Assembly (NCBI GenBank): GCA_019973575.1
Contig: BPUI01000002.1
Span: 620,001 to 684,000 of the forward strand
Source: Gemmatimonadetes bacterium T265
GTDB lineage: Bacteria; Gemmatimonadota; Gemmatimonadetes; Gemmatimonadales; Gemmatimonadaceae
DNA: 64,000 nt
Reading direction: 5' to 3'
The position numbers were made by a program, and so were the translations under genes. A model generated the notes under the pieces. The model had not been told where the DNA came from. It worked only from the letters and a program-made list of their open reading frames with translations, and made no database searches. Positions 17,571-27,057 of the stretch are shown here, piece after piece (position 1 is the stretch's first letter; every line of letters starts with the position of its first letter).

Positions 17571-20430
17571 ATGAAGAGACCGTCCGCCCCCCGCGCCGCC
17601 GCGGCCGTCCTCGCCGCGTGTGCGCTCGGCGCCGCCGCCCCCGCCGCCGGCGGCCTCGCCGCCCGCGCGCAGAGCGCGGTGCAGACCACGACCATCCGCG
17701 GCACCGTCACCGACGCGACGGGCACGCCGGTCCCGGGCGTGGCGGTCGTCGTCGTCGGCACGCGGCTCGGGGCGCAGACGAACGACGAGGGCGCCTACCG
17801 CATCGTCGGCGCGCCGTCGGGCGCCGTCCAAGTCCGGGCGACGCGCATCGGCTACAGCCCCGCCACGCTCGCCGTGACCGCGACCGGCGCCGACGCGACG
17901 GCGGACCTGCGCATCATGAAGACGGCGGCGACGCTCTCCAGCGTGGTCGTCACCGGCGTCTTCGACGCGCGCACCACGCGCCAGGCGTCGGTCGCGATCA
18001 CGACGCTCGACACCAACGCGCTCCGCGTGCAGGTGCCGGTCTCCAGCGCCGACGTGCTCAAGAAGGTCCCCGGCGTGTTCGTCAACTCGGCGTTAGGCGA
18101 GATCCGCAACATCGTCTACTCGCGCGGCGTGTCGGCCGGGTCGGTCGAGGCCGCCCAGGGCTACTTCTACGTCTCGATGCAGGAGGACAACCTCCCGGTC
18201 ACGAGCCTCACCGGCGCCAACTACGGCCCGGATTACTTCTTCCGCGCCGACGCGACAGTAGCGCGCGTCGAGGCCGTGCGCGGCGGCTCCGCCTCGATCA
18301 CCTCGGCCAACGCGCCGGGCGGCATCTTCAACTACCGCTCGCAGATCGGCGGCGACGAGGGGCGCGGCACGGTCAGCCTGCGCGGCGGCGCGCAGGGCGC
18401 CGCACTCCCCTACGGGCGCCTCGACCTCAACTACGGCGGGCCGGTCTCGAACAGCTGGACGTACGACGTCGGCGGCTTCTACCGCGACGACCGCGGGCAG
18501 CGCGACGCCGGATACCCGATGAACGTCGGCGGCCAACTCAAGGCCAACGCGACGCACGAGTTCGCGGGCGGCGGCTCGATCCGCTTCTACGGCAAGTTCC
18601 TCGACGACCGCAACGGCTGGTACGAGTTCATCCCCGCGGTGAACTTCTCCAACCCGACCTACGCGCCGGGCTTCGGCCCGAACTCGTCGGTGCTCATGCC
18701 CCGCACGCACACCACGGTCTACTCGGGGATCCGCGGCGAGAACGTCACGATCGACCCCTCGCGCCTCGTCCGCTCGCAGGACCGCGGCCGTCGGCTCGTC
18801 CTTTTCCAAGGAGATCGGCGGCATCGAGGTCACGAACGACGTCAAGTACTCCAACAAGAACCGCAACTGGGAGTCGAGCGCGGTGATCTTCACCTCGTCG
18901 CTCACCGACATCCTGCCGTACGCGTTCAACGGCGTGGTCGCGAGCCCGGGCGTCTACACGTTCGCCAACGCCAACACGGGGCAGGTCGTCGCGACCGTCG
19001 ACCGCAGCAGCCCGTTCGCGCCGACCGTCACCTTTAACGCGCTCGGCACCGCCAACACGATTTCATCGCTCGCGCTCTACCAACAGGACTACGTGAGCGA
19101 GGTGATGGACCAGCTCCGCCTCTCCAAGAAGATCGGCAGCCAGCGCTTCACCGTCGGCGGCTACTTCTCGAACGCCGGGCTCCGCAACTACTCGCTGCTC
19201 GGCGGGTTCGGCCAGATGACCTTCCAGCCGCGCCCGCAGATGCTCGCGATCTCGTACACCGACCCGACGGGCAAGGTGTACCAGGTCACCGCGCCCAACG
19301 GCGCCGGCTCGGCGCGCGCCGACAACGAGGCGCGGCTCACCTGGCGCAACGCGTCGCTCTTCTTCGGCCACAGCTGGGAGATCACGCCCAAGCTGAACTT
19401 CGACTGGGGCGCGCGCGGCGAGTTCGTGACGGTCAACGGGGCGAACACGATCGACTCGACGCTGGCCGGGTCGTCGGGCGGGACGGGCACGGCCGCGGAC
19501 CCGATCCGGCTCTACAACGGCACCGCGCACGTCCTGTACAACCACTACGGCTACGACAAGACGATGCGCACGCTGTCCTTGTCGGGCGGCCTCAACTACC
19601 TGGTGAACGACGAGGTCGCGGCGTACGTCCGCGGGTCGAGGGGCCAGAAGACCCCGGACGCCGCCTACTTCACGGGCCTCAACACGGCCTTCCTCGCCTC
19701 GAACGTCAACCCGGTGAACCAGAAGGTCGACCAGGTCGAGGAGAGCGTGAAGTTCCAGCGCGGCACGTTCGCCGCCGTCGTGACGCCGTTCTACAGCTTC
19801 CTGCACGACGTCTTCCTGCAGTCGGCGTTCGTGAACTCGAGCACGGGGACGCTCTACAACAGCCTTTCCGCGCTCAACGCGATCAAGACCGTCGGCGTCG
19901 AGCTCGAGACGCACGGCTCGCTGTCGAACGGCCTCGGCCTGCAGACGGCCGCGACGCTGCAGAACGCGAAGGCCGTGACGTGGAAGCTCCCCGTGCAGGG
20001 GAGCGGCGGCCCCTCGACTGACTACCTCGTCGACTACTCCGGGGGCGAGGCGGAGAACAACGCGAAGCTGATGTTCGACGTCACGCCGAACTACACGCAC
20101 GGGCCGCTCTCCGCGTTCGTGACGTGGCACTTTCTGGGCAAGCGCCCGGCGAACGTCCCGCACGCCTTCGACCTGCCGGCGTTCAGCCAGTTCAACGCGG
20201 GGCTCGACGTCGCGGTCGTGCACCAGACGCGGCTCGGCCTCTCGGTCAACAACCTCTTCAACGGCCAGGGGATCATGAGCTGGACGCCGCCGGGGCTGCT
20301 GCAGGCGCGCCAGTACTTCTCGCCGGCCCAGGTGAGCGGCAACCCGAACGCGATCTTCGGCGTAATCCCGATCCAGCCGCGCTCCGTGTACCTCACGCTC
20401 TCGCGCTCGCTTGCTCTGTTGAAACGTTGA
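17571..20430 (+). pseudogene. TonB-dependent outer-membrane receptor (frameshifted, 3' end replaced by an IS)
   Basis: Outer-membrane transporter presumed to import rhamnosides. The signal peptide is followed by a carboxypeptidase-regulatory-like domain (IRGTVTDATGTPVPGVAVVV, GAYRIVGAPSG), a plug with VLKKVPGVFV and VEAVRGGSASITSANAPGG, and a long beta-barrel ending in SVYLTLSRSL. The frame breaks near 18790, after RLVRSQ. The barrel continues in another frame from TAAVGSSFSKEIGGIEVTND to the end. The last residues LALLKR come from an IS inserted after TCGCGCTCGCT. Removing the IS and one 9-bp duplication restores SRSL and a TAA at 21403-21405. The IS alone is nearly harmless; the frameshift is what destroys the receptor. 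Divergent from the regulator gene, with two operators between them. Confidence 0.82.
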
Positions 20431-21392
20431 CGGGCCGGCGCGGCTGATGCGGGGCTGGGCCGCCCCGTTCGGAGGTGGCGTGATGCGCGCGATGACGAAG
20501 TCGGCCGTGCGGCTGGCCCGGGTGGCGCTGGCGGTCGGCGCGGAGGCGCTGCCGCGGTACGCGGCGCGCACGAGCCGGCACGACTACACGCAGGCCCAGC
20601 TCTTCGCCCTGCTGGTCGTCAAGCACTTTCTGCGGACCGACTACCGCGGCGTGGTCGCCCTCGCGGCCGAGTGGGGCGAGCTGCGCCGGGCGCTCCGGCT
20701 GACGCACGTGCCGCACTACTCGACCCTGTGCTACGCCGCCCGCCGCCTCGACGCGGCCACGTTCACCGCCCTGCAGCGCGCGTGCTTTCGTCACGCCCGC
20801 GCGGCGGGGCTCACCGCGCCGGGCGGGGTCGTCACGGCCGACGCGACGGGGCTCGAGCGGCGCCACGTGAGCGCCCACTTCGTCGATCGCCGCGGCCCAC
20901 TGCGCGGCCGGAAGCGCCGCCACTGGCCGAAGCTGACGGCAGTCGCTGACGTCGACACGCACCTGATCGCCGGGGCCGTCGTCAGCCGCGGGCCGAGCCG
21001 GGACTCGCCCCAGCTCCCGGACGCCCTGCGCCAGGCCGCACGGCTGCTCGCCCCGGGCACGCTGCTCGGCGACGCGGGCTACGATGCGGAGCACAACCAC
21101 CGCCTCTGCCGCGTGTTAGGCATCGCGACGTCCGTGATCGCGCTCGACCCACGCAACATGGGCCGGCGCTGGCCGCTGACGCCCGAGCGCCGTGCCCTGC
21201 GCCGGCGCTTCCCGCGCGCGTTGTACCACCAGCGCTGGCACGCGGAGAGCGTGTTCTCGCGCCACAAACGCCGTCTCGGTTCCGCGCTCACGGCCCGCCG
21301 TCCCCCGGCGCAACGCCGCGAGACGCTCCTGCGCGTGCTCACGCACAACTTGATGATCCTCCGACGCAGCGGCTGAAGGTTTCAACGGAGCA
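20412..21392 (+). mobile_element. IS5/IS903-like insertion sequence with 9-bp target duplication
   Basis: The 981-bp element has terminal inverted repeats TGCTCTGTTGAAAC and (reversed) TGCTCCGTTGAAAC, 13 of 14 matching. It is flanked by perfect 9-bp direct repeats GCGCTCGCT at 20403-20411 and 21393-21401. Length and 9-bp duplication fit the IS903 group of the IS5 family. It sits one codon before the original stop of the TonB receptor. With its single intact transposase gene it may still be mobile. Confidence 0.85.
20483..21376 (+). CDS. DDE transposase of the IS5/IS903-like element
   Basis: A 297-residue cut-and-paste transposase. ATG 20483 is chosen over ATG 20447 because GGAGG stands 7 nt before it. 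DDE landmarks are VVTADATGLERR (first Asp), LLGDAGYDAEHN (second Asp) and the C-terminal RWHAESVFSRHKRRLGS with the catalytic Glu in the YREK-like region. The N-terminal YTQAQLFALLVVKHFLRTDYRG is typical of IS5-like proteins. It fills almost the whole element between the inverted repeats and is complete. Confidence 0.85.
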   Translation: MRAMTKSAVRLARVALAVGAEALPRYAARTSRHDYTQAQLFALLVVKHFLRTDYRGVVALAAEWGELRRALRLTHVPHYSTLCYAARRLDAATFTALQRACFRHARAAGLTAPGGVVTADATGLERRHVSAHFVDRRGPLRGRKRRHWPKLTAVADVDTHLIAGAVVSRGPSRDSPQLPDALRQAARLLAPGTLLGDAGYDAEHNHRLCRVLGIATSVIALDPRNMGRRWPLTPERRALRRRFPRALYHQRWHAESVFSRHKRRLGSALTARRPPAQRRETLLRVLTHNLMILRRSG

Positions 21393-21427
21393 GCGCTCGC
21401 TCTAAACCGCCCCACGCCGCGTCCCCG

Positions 21428-22236
21428 ATGAGCACTCTCCTCGACCACGCCGTCGATGCCCCGACCGACACCGCGTTCCGCGACCACGCGCGCGACTACG
21501 ACGCGCTCGCCGAGCGGCTCGACCGCCGCGGGGCGCGCGCCGAGGCCGCGCGGGCATCTCGGGGGCGGGCCCGGTGGTCGGGCTCGGCGCGGACATGACC
21601 GACCGCGAGGCCGTGAGGCGCGCGCTCGAGGATGTCACGCTCGCCTACGGCGGCGTGGACCACGTGATCGTCACGGCCGGCTACTATCCCACCCCAGACG
21701 AGCGCGGGAACGTCGCCGACCGGGACTGGGTGCGGGCGTTCGCGATCAACGTCACGGGGCCGTTCCTCGTCGCGGACGAGGCGTGGCGCGTGTGGCAGGC
21801 GCAGGGGCTGCCGGGCTCGATGGTGATCACGACGAGCGTGAACGGCGCGATGGCCAAGGCCGGCTCGCTCGCCTACGACACGAGCAAGGCGGCGGCGAAC
21901 CACCTTGTGCGCGAGCTGGCGATCACGTACGCGCCGCGGGTGCGGGTGAACGCCGTCGCGCCGGCCACGGTGGTCGAGGGGTCGTCGATGTTCCCGCGCG
22001 ACCGCGCGATCGCCTCGCTCGCCAAGTACGGGCTGCCCTACGACGAGGGCGAGGACACGGAGGCGTTGCGCGCGCGGCTGTCGGCGTACTACGCCCGGCG
22101 CACGCTCACCGGGCGGCCGATCACGCTCGACGACCAGGTGCGCGCGATCGTGGCGTTCACGACCGAGCAGTTCCGCAACACGACGGGGCAGATCGTGAAC
22201 GTGGACGGCGGGCTCGCGGGGGCGTTCCTGCGGTGA
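21428..22236 (+). pseudogene. Deletion fusion: start of rhamnose isomerase joined to the end of lactaldehyde dehydrogenase (RhaW-like SDR)
   Basis: From ATG 21428 about 35 residues (RDHARDYDALAERLDRRG) resemble the beginning of the L-rhamnose isomerase RhaI. That frame then ends at a TGA near 21600. From about 21550, in another frame, comes a short-chain dehydrogenase tail: GADMTDREAVRRAL, VDHVIVTAGYYPTPDERG, the SVNGAMAKAGS serine region, AYDTSK with the catalytic Tyr and Lys, and NTTGQIVNVDGGLAG. The glycine-rich Rossmann start of the SDR is missing. In rhamnose pathways of several phyla this SDR is the C-terminal half of the bifunctional RhaEW (rhamnulose-phosphate aldolase plus lactaldehyde dehydrogenase) encoded just after rhaI. 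The simplest reading is a deletion of roughly 3 kb that removed most of rhaI, the aldolase and the SDR start. The RhaI assignment is tentative. Confidence 0.6.
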
Positions 22237-23775
22237 GCGCGGCCCCCCTCCTCCTCCGGGCCACCGACGTCACCAAGTCGTACGCCGGCGTGCCGGCGCT
22301 CAGGCGCGCCTCATTCGACCTGCGCGCCGGCGAGGTGCACGCACTGGTCGGGGAGAACGGGGCGGGGAAGAGCACGCTCATCAAGATCCTGACCGGCGCC
22401 GTGCGCCCCGACGGGGGCGAGGTCCGCGTCGCCGGCGCGTTAGTCACCGACCACTCGCCGGGCGCGGCCAAGGCGCGCGGGATCGCCGCGATCTACCAGC
22501 CGCCCGCGCTCTTCCCCGAGCTGACCGTCGCGGAGAACCTCGCCCTCGGCGTCGAGCCGCCCGGCGGCGGGTGGCCGCGCGGGCGCTGGGGGCGCGTCGA
22601 CTGGCCGGCGCGGCGGGCGCGCGCGGCCGCGCTCCTCGAACGCGTGGGGGGCCGCATCTGCCCCGACGCCGAGGCGGGCTCGCTCTCGATACCCGAGCAG
22701 CAGCTGGTCGAGATCGCGCGGGCGTTAGGCGCCGACGCGCGGGTGCTGGTGCTCGACGAGCCCACCGCGTCGCTGGGCGACGAGGACGCCCAGAACCTGC
22801 TCCGCGTCGTGCGCGAGCTGCGGGCGCGGGGCGTCGGGATGATCTACATCTCCCACCGCCTCGACGAACTCCCGGCGGTCGCGGACCGCGTCACGGTGCT
22901 CCGCGACGGGCGCACGATCGAGACGCGCCCCATGGCCGAGGTGAGCCGGCGGCAGCTCGTCGGGCTCATGGTGGGGCGCGAGCTCTCGGCCGTGTTCCCC
23001 AAGCGCCCCGTCGCGTTAGGCAAGCCGGTGCTCGAGCTGCGCGGGCTCGGCTGCGCGGCGGCGGGGGGTGCGCGACGTCGACCTCACGGTGTGCGCCGGG
23101 GAGATCGTCGGGCTCGCCGGGCTGGTGGGGGCGGGGCGGACCGAGCTCGCGCGGACGGTCTTCGGCATCACGCCCGCGGACCGCGGCGAGATCCGGCTGC
23201 GCGGGCGCCCGATCGTGATCCGCAGCCCGGCCGCGGCGATCGCGCGCGGGATCGCCTACGTGCCCGAGGACCGCCGCCGCCACGGCGTCGTCCCGGAGCT
23301 GTCGATCAGCGCCAACGTCACGCTCGCCTCGCTCGGGCGGCTCACGGAGGGGCGACGCTTCGGCGCGCTCGACTTCGCTCGCGAGCGCGACGTGTCGGCG
23401 GACTACGTGCGGCGCCTCGGGGTCAAGACGCCGAGTATTCGCACCCCCGCCGCGGCGCTCTCGGGCGGGAACCAGCAGAAGGTCGCGCTCAGCCGCTGGC
23501 TCATGACACGGCCGTCGGTGCTCATCCTCGACGAGCCCACGCAGGGGATCGACGTCGGCGCGAAGTCGGAGATCCACGCGCTGATGACCGACCTCGCCGA
23601 GCAGGGCGTGGCGGTGTTGATGATCTCCTCGGAGCTGCCCGAGGTGCTCGGGATGAGCGACCGCGTCGCGGTGATGCACGCGGGGACGATCGTCGACGTC
23701 TGCGACCGGGCGGAGGCGACGCAGGAGCGCATCCTGCAGGGCGCGCTGGGGCATGGGGCGGGGGTGGCGGCGTGA
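22233..23775 (+). pseudogene. Sugar ABC transporter ATP-binding protein (RbsA type, two ATPase domains), frameshifted
   Basis: Energising subunit of a ribose-type importer, here probably for rhamnose. GTG 22233 overlaps the preceding stop. The first ATPase domain is complete: VGENGAGKSTLIKILTG (Walker A), SLSIPEQQLVEIARAL, VLVLDEPTASLG (Walker B). The frame shifts at about 23060 inside a run of six G. The second domain, from VRDVDLTVCAGEIVGLAGLVG, is in another frame with GAGRTELAR, ALSGGNQQKVALSRWL and VLILDEPTQGIDVGAKSEI. One base gained or lost in the G run accounts for it, so a sequencing slip is possible, but the neighbouring genes carry lesions of other kinds. Confidence 0.82.
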
Positions 23776-23803
23776 AGTGCGGGAGGCGGGCCGTGCGGCA
23801 GGG

Positions 23804-23929
23804 TGTCATCCTGAGCGCAGCGGAGGATCGCCGTCCCCGGGCTGATGCACCCTCGGGCGGCGTTTCCGGGACATGGTCGCCTCCGACAGCGATCCTTCGC
23901 CTCCGCTGCGCTGCGGCTCAGGATGACAC
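23804..23929. repeat. Dispersed inverted repeat, 'GTCATCCTGAGCGCAGCG' family
   Basis: About 126 bp whose ends TGTCATCCTGAGCGCAGCG and (inverted) CGCTGCGGCTCAGGATGACA can pair into a long stem. A nearly identical copy lies at 57329-57453 between atpG and atpD, and a diverged relative at 27842-27982. Here it separates the ATPase gene from the first permease gene. Confidence 0.8.
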
Positions 23930-23944
23930 GGGGCGCGACACGCC

Positions 23945-24948
23945 ATGACCGCCGCCCACCTCCTCGCCCGCTACAAGCGCGAGGGCGCGGCCCTGGTCGC
24001 GCTCCTCCTGCTGCTCGCCGTTGTCGCGGTCGCCGCGCCCGGGTTTTTTGCGCCCGGCAACCTGCGCGACCTCGCCCTCAACAACGCCCCGGTGCTGCTC
24101 GTCGCCGTCGGGATGACGCTCGTCATCCTGGTCGGCGAGATCGACATCTCGGTCGGCTCGCAGTTCGCGGTGTGCAGCGTCGCCGCGGGCGTGCTGGCCA
24201 AGGCGGGCGTGCCAATCGCGCTCCTCCCGCCCCTCGTCGTCGTGTTAGGCGCCGCGATGGGCGCGATCAACGGCGTGCTCGTTGGCCGGCTCGGGCTGCC
24301 GTCGATCATCGTCACGCTCGCCATGCTCGTCGCCTGGCGCGACGGGCTGCGCTGGGCCACCGAGGGCGCGTGGGTGCAGGGGCTCCCGGCGAGCTTCCAG
24401 TCGTTCGGGCTGGGGCAAGGCCCGGCCGAGTGGCTCATCGTCGGCGCAGCACTCGGCGTGCTCGCCGCGGCCGCATGGGCGCTCCGCAACTTGCAGGCGG
24501 GGCGGGCGGTCTACGCCGTCGGCTCCGACGCCGAGGCGGCGCGCCTCGCCGGGATCGAGCCGCGGCGGGTGGTCGCGCGGGTGTTCGCGCTGACCGGCGC
24601 GCTCGTCGGGCTCGCGGCCGTGCTCAACGCGGTCCGCTTCACCGCGGTGCCGAGCAACGCGGGGGTGGGGCTCGAGCTCAAGGCGGTGGCCGCGACCGTG
24701 GTCGGCGGCGCCGCGATCACGGGCGGGCGCGGCACGCTCGCCGGCACGTTCGTCGGCGTGGTCCTGCTCGCCGCGGTGGGCCCGGCGCTCACCTTCCTCG
24801 GCGTCAACCCGTTCTGGGAGCGAGCCGTCCAGGGCGCGAGCCGTCCAGGGCGCGATCATCCTCGCCGCGCTCGGCTCCGACGCCGCGCTCGGCCGCCTCG
24901 CGCACCATGTCCGCCGGCTCGGCGTCGCTCGCCCCGCCCGCGCCTAAC
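23945..24948 (+). pseudogene. Sugar ABC transporter permease 1 (RbsC type), frameshifted by a 16-bp duplication
   Basis: Inner-membrane permease of the importer, with about nine hydrophobic segments, the first being GAALVALLLLLAVVAVAAPGF. The family motif GMTLVILVGEIDISVGSQ is present, as is the cytoplasmic loop VYAVGSDAEAARLAGI. From ATG 23945 the frame is correct to NPFWERAVQGA. There a 16-bp unit is repeated (24821-24852), which throws translation into a basic, Pro/Arg-rich frame. Removing one copy gives IILAALGSDAALGRLAHHV and a TAA at 24946-24948, lying in GCCTAAC and overlapping the next permease start. A tandem duplication is a real mutation type rather than a base-calling error. Confidence 0.85.
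24821..24852 (+). repeat. 16-bp perfect tandem duplication that breaks permease 1
   Basis: CGAGCCGTCCAGGGCG is present twice back to back (24821-24836, 24837-24852). Sixteen is not a multiple of three, so the second copy shifts the frame. Confidence 0.9.
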
Positions 24949-26164
24949 GGCACGGCGGCCGCCGCGGCAGACCCGGGCGCGGCGCCGCTCGCGGTCGACG
25001 CGCCGTGGCGCGAGCGCCTCTTCCCGAACGGGGAGTGGGTGCTCCTGCTCGTGGTGCTCGCCGAATGCGCGGTGTTCGCCGTGACCGGGCCACTTCCTCA
25101 CGGCGGGGAACGCGTTCGAGCTCGCCCGCCTGAGCGTCGAGGTCGGGCTGCTCGCGCTCGCGCTCACGCCGGTCATCATCACCGGCGGGATCGACCTCTC
25201 GGTCGGGTCGATGATGGGCCTCGCGGCCGTGGTGACGGGCGCGCTGTGGCGGGACGCGGGCGTGCCGCTGCCACTCGCCGTCGCCGCGGCGCTGGGCGTC
25301 GGCCTCGCGGGCGGCGCGCTCAACGCGGCGATGGTCACGCGGCTCAAGTTCCCGCCGCTCATCGTCACGTTAGGCACGCTGTCGCTCTTCCGCGGGGTGG
25401 CGGAGGGGGTGACGCGCGGGGTCGAGAACTACTCGGGGTTCCCGGCGGGTTTCTTGTGGCTGGGCCAGGGCTACGTGGCGGGCGTCGTGCCCGTGCAGCT
25501 CTTCCTGCTCGCCGCGGCCGCGGCGGCCTGCGCGTGGTGGCTGCACCGCACGGCGTTCGGCCGCACGCTCTACGTGATCGGCTACTCGGCCGAGGGGGCG
25601 CGATACGCGGGCGTCCCGGTCGGGCGGCGGCTCGGCGCGGTGTACGTGCTCTCGGGGTTCGCGGCGAGCCTCGCCGCGGTGGTCTACGTCGCCCACCTGG
25701 GCCAGGCCAAGTCCGACGCCGGTACGGGCTACGAGCTCACCGCGATCACCGCCGTCGTGCTCGGCGGCGCGTCGATCTTCGGCGGGCGGGGTACGGTGTT
25801 GGGCACGCTCCTGGGCCTGCTCGGCATCGTCGTGCTGCAGAACGGCCTGCGGCTGAGCGGGCAGCCCGCGGAGCTGGCCGGCGTCCTCACCGGCGCGCTC
25901 CTCGTCGCGACGATCCTCCTCGACCACCTCTCGCGCCGCGCGCGTCCCGCGGGCGCGCCGGTCCCGGCCGCCGCCGCGATCACTCCTGAACTCGACAGCG
26001 TGCGCAACTCGCAGGTCGCGGTCCTGAGCGGCGTCATCCTCGCCTCCGCCCTCGTCGTGGCAGGGAGCAACTGGTACCTCGTCCGCTCGCTGCGGGACGA
26101 GCGGCGGGGCGGCGGGGCGGCGTCGGCCGCGGCGCCGGGCACGCCGGGGGGCGCAAGCCCGTGA
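24907..26164 (+). pseudogene. Sugar ABC transporter permease 2 (RbsC type), frameshifted
   Basis: Second RbsC-like membrane subunit. ATG 24907 lies inside the end of permease 1 (MSAGSASLAPPAPNGT, then ERLFPNGEWVLLLVVLAECAVF as first membrane helix). The frame changes near 25090, where one extra base in GGGCCACTTCC separates this start from HFLTAGNAFELARLSVEVG. The body follows with TPVIITGGIDLSVGSMMGL, VTLGTLSLFRG, VIGYSAEGARYAGV and GGASIFGGRGTVLGTLLGL. The shifted frame stays open past the expected permease end (about 25990) and on to 26164. It takes in QVAVLSGVILASALVVAGSNWY, which is probably the membrane anchor of the following binding protein. The exact 3' limit is therefore uncertain. 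Confidence 0.75.
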
Positions 26165-27057
26165 TCGCGCTGATGCCCAAGGCCAAGGGCGACCCGTACT
26201 TCGTCTCCGCCCACGCCGGCGCCGACTCCGCCGCCAAGGCGTTAGGCGTCGAGCTGCTCTGGGACGGCCCGACCGACCTCGACCCGGCCAAGCAGAACGA
26301 GGTGGTCGAGGCGTGGATCACGCGCGGCGTCGACGCGATCGCGGTGAGCGTCGAGAACAAGCCCGCGATCTCGACCGTGCTGCGCAAGGCGTGCGAGCGC
26401 GGCATCGAGGTCGTGACGTGGGACGCCGACGCGGACACCAACGCGCGCGACTTCTTCGTCAACCAGGCGACGCCGCAGGGCATCGGCTACGCGCTGACCG
26501 ACGAAGCCGCGCGCATCATGGGCGGCCGCGGCGAGTTCGCGATCATCACGGCGAGCCTGAGCGCGGCCAACCAGAACGAGTGGATCCGGTACATCCGCGA
26601 GCGGCTCGCCGCGAAGTACCCGGGGATGCGGCTCGTGGCCGTGCAGCCGAGCGAGGGGGATCGCGACCGCGCCTTCGCGGAGACGCAGACCGTGCTCAAG
26701 GTGCACCCGAACGTCAGGGTGGTGATGGCGATCGCCGCGCCCGCGGTGCCCGGCGCGGCGGAGGCGGTGAAACAGTCGGGGCGCACGGACGTGAAGGTGA
26801 CGGGGCTCTCGCTGCCCAACATGGTCAAGCCGTACGTGCACGACGGCGTGGTCGAGAGCATCGTGCTCTGGAACACGCTCGACCTCGGCGCGCTGACGGT
26901 GGACGTCGCGGACGCGCTCAGCACGGGGCGGCTCAAGCGCGGGGACTCGGTGCTCGTCGCGGGGCGGCTCGGGCGGCTGCGCGTGGTGGGCGACGAGGTG
27001 CGGCTCGGGGCGCCGTTCGTCTTCGACAAGTCGAACATTGACCGCTTCAACTTCTGA
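26161..27057 (+). CDS. Sugar-binding protein of the ABC importer (RbsB/RhaS-like), N-terminal anchor out of frame
   Basis: Periplasmic-binding-protein fold for a sugar, probably rhamnose: VIALMPKAKGDPYFVSAHAG at the start, ELLWDGPTDLDPAKQNEVVE, GVDAIAVSVENKPAIS, EVVTWDADAD, GEFAIITASLSAANQNEW and AGRLGRLRVVGDEVRLG at the end. As read from GTG 26161 it has no signal peptide. A suitable membrane anchor plus a Gly/Ala linker is encoded just upstream (GTG 26000, VRNSQVAVLSGVILASALV) in a different frame, ending in GGGGGGCGCAAGCCC. One base gained or lost in that G run near 26150 would join them. The mature domain is intact, but export is doubtful unless the slip is a sequencing error. Overlaps lutA by 20 nt. 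Confidence 0.75.
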   Translation: MIALMPKAKGDPYFVSAHAGADSAAKALGVELLWDGPTDLDPAKQNEVVEAWITRGVDAIAVSVENKPAISTVLRKACERGIEVVTWDADADTNARDFFVNQATPQGIGYALTDEAARIMGGRGEFAIITASLSAANQNEWIRYIRERLAAKYPGMRLVAVQPSEGDRDRAFAETQTVLKVHPNVRVVMAIAAPAVPGAAEAVKQSGRTDVKVTGLSLPNMVKPYVHDGVVESIVLWNTLDLGALTVDVADALSTGRLKRGDSVLVAGRLGRLRVVGDEVRLGAPFVFDKSNIDRFNF

